The notes below the pieces were generated by a model. That model had not been told where the DNA came from. It ran no database searches and worked only from the letters and a program-made list of their open reading frames with translations. The translations under genes and the position numbers were made by a program. A stretch of 9,609 nucleotides of DNA from Nitrososphaerales archaeon TH5894 (GTDB lineage: Archaea > Thermoproteota > Nitrososphaeria > Nitrososphaerales > Nitrososphaeraceae): NCBI GenBank assembly GCA_014523485.1, contig JAATVK010000074.1, positions 1-9,609 of the forward strand, written 5' to 3'. Below are positions 6,681 through 9,609 of the stretch, piece after piece. Numbering within the stretch: position 1 is the first letter of the stretch; every line of letters starts with the position of its first letter.

Positions 6681-6726
6681 TTATTTTTATTCTCAATTAT
6701 ATGAACCCATATATACAACGGGCTCA
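6681..6726 (-). repeat. R1 repeat copy d (tail only)
   Basis: It matches 5122-5167 at 40 of 46 positions. On the minus strand it reads EPVVYMGSYN and then TGA, against EPVAYMSAYN and TGA in copy c. It also holds a conserved hairpin, TATATG and CATATA, whose 4-nt loop differs between copies (AACC here, CACT in copy c), so structure is a rival explanation to coding. Confidence 0.65.
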
Positions 6727-6755
6727 GGTTTTAGTATTGTTAACAATACTAACCT
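6726..6755. repeat. Long palindrome centred on GTTAAC
   Basis: Positions 6731-6752 are a perfect 22-bp palindrome (half TTAGTATTGTT). AGG and CCT extend the arms at the outer ends, with one TT bulge on the left. It touches R1 copy d and lies about 80 bp upstream of the integrase fragment on the minus strand. No T run follows directly, so it fits an operator, recombination site or cruciform better than a terminator. Confidence 0.75.
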
Positions 6756-6851
6756 AAAAGAACAAATTATACTATCGAACAGATTAGATGCAGTGTAAGA
6801 AAAACAATTAAATAGAATTATTAATATTTTAAAAAAATTATTAAGTTATAT

Positions 6852-7175
6852 CTATTTTCCTAAATCCTGTAATTTATCGCCAATAGTTCCAATCAAATCT
6901 TTTGCTCCCTCAGTTACTTGAGAGCCAACTTTAGCAACATCTTCTCCAGTCTCATTGGCAGATTGAATTGCCTTTTCCATAGTTTGGTTAGCAACATGTT
7001 GAGGATCCTCCGTGGTTTGATTTGCTCCTTGTTGTTCTGCCGCTTCACCTTGTGCTAATACATTTTCAAATTGTGACATTGGTGGTATTCCGATTACTGA
7101 AATTAAAACAACTGAAATTAAAACAAATGCAAGAATAGATGAAGGCACTGTTGTCGAATGGATTTTTGATTTCAT
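6852..7175 (-). CDS. Secreted 11-residue-repeat protein with N-glycosylation sequons (LEA-like)
   Basis: The protein has 107 residues. A signal peptide is clear: basic start (MKSK), hydrophobic core at about 13-30, and a probable cut after VLA (residue 41). The mature part is hydrophilic and repeats every 11 residues from 51 to 105: units begin ANQT (51), ANQT (62), ANET (73), GSQV (84) and IGTI (95). The first three each carry an N-x-T sequon at the same place (N52, N63, N74). Eleven-residue periodicity is the mark of LEA group 3 and related amphipathic helices, which shield membranes or proteins in desiccation or stress. The link is by pattern only. It is a lone gene with a TATA-like box about 29 nt upstream. 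It could instead be a surface-layer accessory or lipid-binding helix. Confidence 0.72.
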   Translation of the reverse strand: MKSKIHSTTVPSSILAFVLISVVLISVIGIPPMSQFENVLAQGEAAEQQGANQTTEDPQHVANQTMEKAIQSANETGEDVAKVGSQVTEGAKDLIGTIGDKLQDLGK

Positions 7176-7199
7176 ATCATTTTTAGTTAAATAAAACCA

Positions 7200-7208
7200 T
7201 TATTAAAA
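7200..7208 (-). promoter_or_regulatory. TATA-like box of the 11-residue-repeat protein
   Basis: The minus strand reads TTTTAATAA, centred about 29 nt before the ATG at 7175. It overlaps the left arm of the inverted repeat at 7207-7264, so a hairpin or bound protein there could affect this promoter. Confidence 0.4.
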
Positions 7209-7320
7209 GCCATAGCCTTGGATCTAGGAGCAAACAGTAATGATGATGTTGGAGGCCATGGCTTGATGGAGTGATTGGACTACAACTATACTACTCTGCT
7301 GGTAGTAGTAGTGATTTTTT
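7207..7320 (+). other. Possible structured RNA or regulatory inverted repeats
   Basis: AAGCCATAGCC (7207-7217) pairs with GGCCATGGCTT (7254-7264) over 10 of 11 positions. A second small hairpin pairs ACTACT (7290-7295) with AGTAGT (7304-7309), and a T6 run follows at 7315-7320. This resembles a short plus-strand transcript with a terminator, transcribed away from the secreted-protein gene. The region is also open on the minus strand (to 7224) without convincing protein features, so a decayed gene is the alternative. Confidence 0.35.
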
Positions 7321-7420
7321 CTACACCTAGAACTTGATAAATTTATTGGTGTTATTTTATTGCAGTGTAATAATAAAATTAGCCTTCGTCTTATGAGCCA
7401 AATCATTAACAAGAGGAAGG

Positions 7421-7486
7421 CTATGTATGCACAAGTCCAACGACGAATACAATTATTGGTTGTTGGTAATATCGATAAAGAAATAT
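7421..7486 (-). pseudogene. Decayed relative of the 35-residue membrane peptide
   Basis: From ATA at 7486 (where an ATG would be expected) the minus strand reads 21 codons, including RYYQQPIIVFVVGL, then TAG. The 28 bases upstream (7492-7519) closely match those upstream of the ORF at 8120-8227 (8233-8257). The proteins also share a YY...PII hydrophobic pattern. The lost start codon marks it as a dead copy. Confidence 0.4.
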
Positions 7487-7670
7487 TCTATTTAATAATT
7501 TGAGATAAATTCGTTATTGTCATAGCCTGAACAAAGAAGCAAGCACCTATAGTGGGTTTATAGATAAATCTAGAGATCTGCTGTTATCATTGTTCTCCAG
7601 ACAAGATTAGGATATATTGATGAATTTCCATTTTATAAGTAATATTTTGTTTTTAAGACATGGTAACAAC

Positions 7671-7901
7671 TTATTTTATCTTATTTATTAGAGATTCAAT
7701 ATCAATAGAAGAAGAATTATTTTCTGTTACCTTTCTTATTTTATTAATTTCTTTATCAAACCAATTTTCGACTAATATAGGATCCTCTTTAATCTTTGAC
7801 TTTATTTCAAGCAATTCTTTAATTCTGTTATTTTTGACTTCCTCTATCTTCGAGAATGAAATACCAAGAGCAGTCTCAATAAATTTTGAAGTAAAATTCA
7901 T
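7671..7901 (-). CDS. Small helical hypothetical protein
   Basis: The protein has 76 residues, rich in Lys, Glu and Ile, with no Cys. Residues about 17-60 (from SKIEEVKNN through DKEINKIRKV) predict charged, possibly coiled, helices. No signal peptide or membrane segment. I recognise no family. It begins 18 nt after the stop of the 26-residue membrane peptide. GAGG (plus 7913-7916) stands 11 nt before the ATG, one of the few Shine-Dalgarno-like sites here, as expected for a second gene in an operon. The plus-strand frame across it is its antisense mirror. It may act at the membrane together with the upstream peptide; that is a guess from linkage. Confidence 0.6.
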   Translation of the reverse strand: MNFTSKFIETALGISFSKIEEVKNNRIKELLEIKSKIKEDPILVENWFDKEINKIRKVTENNSSSIDIESLINKIK

Positions 7902-7919
7902 CCTTATTACATCCTCTTT

Positions 7920-8000
7920 TTATATTATTCCAAATAAAAATCTCAATAACAGAACCAAAATTATTATTCCTATAACTATGGATATTATTGTCCAAATCAT
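7920..8000 (-). CDS. 26-residue single-pass membrane peptide
   Basis: ATG 8000 opens 26 codons: MIWTIISIVIGIIILVLLL, then RFLFGII and TAA. Almost the whole peptide is one transmembrane helix with a single Arg near the C-terminal end. It is followed after 18 nt by the 76-residue protein. A TATA-like box lies 28 nt upstream. So short an ORF could be chance, but the uniform hydrophobicity, promoter spacing and tight gene order favour a real small membrane protein. Confidence 0.5.
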   Translation of the reverse strand: MIWTIISIVIGIIILVLLLRFLFGII

Positions 8001-8022
8001 TAATAAATTATAAATAACAAAT

Positions 8023-8031
8023 GATTTAAAA
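8023..8031 (-). promoter_or_regulatory. TATA-like box of the two-gene small-protein unit
   Basis: The minus strand reads TTTTAAATC, centred about 28 nt before the ATG at 8000. Confidence 0.35.
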
Positions 8032-8119
8032 CTTGTAAAAGACTTTTACTATCTTTTAGATAATAATAATCATAGAGTAAAAATTCAAATTATGATATCA
8101 TATTAAAATTTAAAATAAT

Positions 8120-8227
8120 TTAGTTTACGTAATAATAACCATACCCCACTATTATTGGCATCAAAGCAATAATAATAGGAATGCTATGGAGAATTTGCTT
8201 CGGACTATAATAATCCTTATAATGCAT
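8120..8227 (-). CDS. 35-residue small membrane protein
   Basis: ATG 8227 opens 35 codons. The polar start MHYKDYYSPKQILHS is followed by a hydrophobic segment of about 14 residues (IPIIIALMPIIVGY) and the tail GYYYVN. This is a plausible single-pass membrane peptide. An AT-rich box (about 8245-8256) precedes it at promoter distance, and that upstream block recurs before the decayed copy at 7421-7486. The DNA of this ORF also contains an inverted repeat (TATTATTG at 8150-8157 with CAATAATA at 8167-8174, inside CCATA at 8139-8143 and TATGG at 8185-8189), so an RNA structure is the rival reading. No family recognised. Confidence 0.42.
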   Translation of the reverse strand: MHYKDYYSPKQILHSIPIIIALMPIIVGYGYYYVN

Positions 8228-8285
8228 ACTACTTAATAATTGGAGATAAATTTATTGTTTTATTAGTTTTATTATTGAAACCCGC

Positions 8286-8406
8286 GCCGATAACCTGTAA
8301 TACATATTAGAAATTAAGACTATTGTTATTGTAGGTTGACCTTGGTTGTCGGCCGAGTAATAAAAGGAGATATTTGTTGACCTTTAATAGTGTCTGCAGT
8401 ATCTCC
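8286..8406 (+). ncRNA. Candidate structured RNA, two tandem stem-loops
   Basis: GCCGATAACC (8286-8295) pairs with GGTTGTCGGC (8344-8353) over 10 bp with one G-U pair. GGAGATA (8366-8372) then pairs with TATCTCC (8400-8406) over 7 bp. The first stem is in the most GC-rich patch of the region (CCCGCGCCG), a common sign of structured RNA in AT-rich genomes. GTTGACCTT occurs twice (8335, 8376). A pyrimidine-rich run (TCGTCTTTTC) follows at 8411-8420. It could be a free small RNA or the leader of the 54-residue ORF at 8490. The strand is a guess. Confidence 0.35.
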
Positions 8407-8455
8407 AATTTCGTCTTTTCTGGAAAATGGTTTCAATTAGATTAGATTAGATTTG

Positions 8456-8463
8456 TAATATAC
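8456..8463 (+). promoter_or_regulatory. TATA-like box of the 54-residue ORF
   Basis: The run TAATATAC is centred about 30 nt before the ATG at 8490. A pentamer repeat (ATTAG three times, 8436-8450) sits just upstream of it. Confidence 0.35.
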
Positions 8464-8489
8464 GATATTGTTAATAGTATATTATAATC

Positions 8490-8654
8490 ATGAGTATAGA
8501 AAAAAATAATGATATTGTTAGAAAAAGACAAGAAGATATAGATGCTAAAGAAGGAGGAAATGAGGTCGAAGAAACACTTAACACCGTTTCTTATAAAGAC
8601 GTAAAAGAATCTAAAAAAGAGGCTAACTCAATAGGAGATTCAGATCGTGAATAA
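8490..8654 (+). CDS. Small hydrophilic hypothetical protein
   Basis: ATG 8490 opens 54 codons. The product is extremely hydrophilic, with about 40 percent charged residues: MSIEKNNDIVRKRQEDIDAK, then KEGGNEVEE-type acidic text and KDVKESKKE, and no Cys or Trp. It is probably disordered or loosely helical and cytoplasmic. Uninterrupted AGA/GAA/AAA codon use and a TATA-like box at leaderless distance support it. I recognise no family. The purine-rich composition alone could keep a frame open by chance, which limits confidence. Confidence 0.5.
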   Translation: MSIEKNNDIVRKRQEDIDAKEGGNEVEETLNTVSYKDVKESKKEANSIGDSDRE

Positions 8655-8783
8655 ATAAAACAACAAATAAATAATTATTTAGAGAATTAAATCATAAATT
8701 TTTAAAATATCTCATCTTAAATTAAACAGGAATAGAAACCTAGTTCGTTAACTAATAAATAATTTGTTTCAAAGGGATAATTA

Positions 8784-8831
8784 ATGTCAGATCAAAAAGA
8801 TGCCAATAATAATAATGAAGAAAAGAAATAG
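8784..8831 (+). CDS. Tiny hydrophilic ORF, doubtful
   Basis: ATG 8784 opens only 15 codons (MSDQKDANNNNEEKK). TAATAAAT about 27 nt upstream could be a TATA box, and AAAGGG stands before the start. Its MS-start and charged composition recall the 54-residue protein upstream, so it may be a truncated relative or a chance frame. Confidence 0.2.
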   Translation: MSDQKDANNNNEEKK

Positions 8832-8874
8832 TTACTAAATTTACTAACAGTTTTACTTTGAAAATAGATTTGCG

Positions 8875-8908
8875 TTACTATGTCAATTATTTAATATCAC
8901 CATAGTAA
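8875..8908. repeat. Inverted repeat, 8-bp arms
   Basis: TTACTATG (8875-8882) and CATAGTAA (8901-8908) are perfect reverse complements with an 18-nt spacer. One of several CATAG/CTATG-containing inverted repeats between 7200 and 9250. Confidence 0.5.
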
Positions 8909-9009
8909 TAAATTAACAAAGAAAACTTGTAAAAGGAGATAGTGGATATAGGTCCAATATGTTGTTTAATAATTGTAAAATAATATTTTGCTTTTAGACA
9001 ATTTAAAAA

Positions 9010-9072
9010 AATAGCCAAGCCCGGGATAAACCAATACAAATCAAGTATTGGTTATTGTTCACTATGGCTATT
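9010..9072. ncRNA. Two-tier hairpin, candidate structured RNA or cruciform
   Basis: AATAGCCA (9010-9017) pairs perfectly with TGGCTATT (9065-9072), and inside it AACCAATAC (9029-9037) pairs perfectly with GTATTGGTT (9045-9053) around a 7-nt loop. The two stems are separated by an exactly symmetric 11 by 11 internal loop that contains CCCGGG. Seventeen base pairs in a nested, symmetric layout is the strongest structure in the window. Strand and promoter are not evident. Confidence 0.45.
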
Positions 9073-9250
9073 CGAAGATCCATCAGAGATGTTAAGAGTG
9101 TAGAATTTTATTGATTTTATAATATTTAACAATCTGTGAACTAGGTTAATCTACTATGAATTATAATATTTAATTATTCTCATAGCCTGGAAGAACTATA
9201 CTACTTGGGATTAATAATTACATACATAGATCAGACTATGACGATTTGCC

Positions 9251-9272
9251 TATCTATCCATCTATCTATCTG
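9251..9272 (+). repeat. Tetranucleotide tract (TATC)n
   Basis: Five TATC-like units, the third being CATC. Non-coding simple repeat, possibly length-variable between strains. Confidence 0.7.
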
Positions 9273-9348
9273 TTTGAGACAAGATATGATAGAGAGAGAA
9301 GGCTCTCAACATAATATTATTATTCAACAGACAATATACTCTATTCCA

Positions 9349-9609
9349 TTAAAGTTTGAATGATACAGAGAGCCATAAAGAAAATGCAATTAGAATAAAT
9401 ATAAACAGTATGATATACAAAAACCTAAACAAATTCTTTTCTGAACTTTTATAATAGATATCAAAAAATTTTTTAAAAACTTTATGTTTTTTAAATTCCA
9501 TCATTTTATCTATTTCTTTATCCAAACCATTACCATCAACACCACTATACTTTTTTCTAATAAAAGTCTGTAATGTTATTATTCTAAGATATTGAGTTAA
9601 AAATAAAAA
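9349..9609 (-). CDS. C-terminal part of a tail-anchored membrane protein (gene runs off the window)
   Basis: The minus-strand frame is open from the window edge for 86 codons to TAA at 9349-9351, so the 5' end lies beyond 9609. The visible part is basic and helical (LDKEIDKMMEFKKHKVFKKF), then YYKSSEKNL, then a hydrophobic segment of about 20 residues (FLYIILFIFILIAFSLWL) and the short tail SVSFKL. Such a layout suggests a cytoplasmic domain held by a C-terminal membrane anchor. No family recognised from this part. An ATG pair inside (residues 36-37) could give a shorter product, but the open frame upstream with protein-like text (TLQTFIRKKYSGVDGNG) argues for a longer gene. Confidence 0.62.
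   Translation of the reverse strand, partial: FLFLTQYLRIITLQTFIRKKYSGVDGNGLDKEIDKMMEFKKHKVFKKFFDIYYKSSEKNLFRFLYIILFIFILIAFSLWLSVSFKL

Larger units (their letters stand above)
8832..9348. other. Gene-free region with inverted repeats
   Basis: About 500 bp without a convincing gene. It holds the inverted repeat at 8875-8908, the double hairpin at 9010-9072, a tetranucleotide tract at 9251-9272, and a possible R-peptide-like relic near 9160-9210 (AAGTAGTATAGTT on the minus strand, also found near 7285). A 20-base stretch at 8981-9000 nearly repeats 7640-7660. Confidence 0.45.

Noticed and set aside
7238..7264. Possible C/D box small RNA (ATGATGA near 7240)
   Set aside because: No CTGA D box follows at a proper distance.
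7224..7412. Minus-strand frame of 62 codons starting at TTG
   Set aside because: It has odd composition (tracts of Leu, Arg, Tyr, Val) and crosses inverted repeats and a decayed small-ORF copy; open by chance more likely than a gene.
7418..7528. Possible miniature transposon with 8-bp ends AGGCTATG and CATAGCCT
   Set aside because: The interior is better explained as a decayed small ORF with its upstream block; no target duplication and no matching second copy were seen.
7660..8013. Plus-strand frame of 117 codons, hydrophobic
   Set aside because: It is antisense to two tightly spaced minus-strand ORFs that have promoter and ribosome-site support; its hydrophobicity mirrors their Lys/Glu/Ile codons.
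9294..9307. GAGAG-AAGG-CTCTC hairpin
   Set aside because: Only five base pairs next to a simple-repeat tract; expected by chance.
1..9609. tRNA, rRNA or CRISPR array
   Set aside because: No T-loop-like tRNA signature, no GC-rich rRNA block, and no regularly spaced repeats were found on either strand.

Overview
The window looks like a low-G+C archaeal chromosome, most likely from an ammonia-oxidising Nitrososphaeria (Thaumarchaeota), perhaps Nitrosocosmicus-like. This is inference. It rests on very AT-rich intergenic DNA, TATA-like boxes about 28-30 nt upstream of start codons with few Shine-Dalgarno sites (leaderless style), exported proteins rich in N-x-S/T sequons, a blue-copper-like cupredoxin, and a degraded tyrosine recombinase of a type I associate with this group. 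No rRNA, tRNA or CRISPR was found.

Left part (1-3300). Two single genes lie on the plus strand: a small Rieske [2Fe-2S] ferredoxin (344-742) and a DUF488/YeaO-like protein (1202-1591). A membrane-anchored calcineurin-like phosphoesterase lies on the minus strand (2041-3267). The gaps hold decayed coding remnants at 809-995 and 1773-1886.

Middle (3300-6800). This is a gene-poor graveyard. It holds a DDE transposase fragment (4027-4272), two overlapping small minus-strand ORFs (4489-4683 and 4337-4495), a membrane-anchored cupredoxin (5355-5882) in which one predicted copper-ligand His is Tyr, a duplicated and decayed tail of that gene (about 6166-6326), and the N-terminal domain of a tyrosine recombinase (6413-6652). 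A dispersed repeat, called R1 here, occurs as four fragments in one orientation (140-167, 809-995, 5122-5274, 6681-6726). Three of them lie just upstream of plus-strand genes. The fourth abuts a near-perfect palindrome with a 22-bp core.

Right part (6850-9609). A secreted protein is built of 11-residue repeats with a sequon in each of the first three (6852-7175). It is followed by a patch of very small genes: a two-gene minus-strand unit of a 26-residue membrane peptide plus a 76-residue helical protein, a 35-residue membrane peptide with at least one decayed relative nearby, and a 54-residue hydrophilic protein on the plus strand. Several strong inverted repeats or possible structured RNAs lie among them. 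The 3' end of a gene encoding a C-terminally membrane-anchored protein runs off the right edge.

No pathway links these genes. The window reads as an accessory region with exported or redox single-gene units, mobile-element debris, dispersed repeats and tiny membrane proteins.
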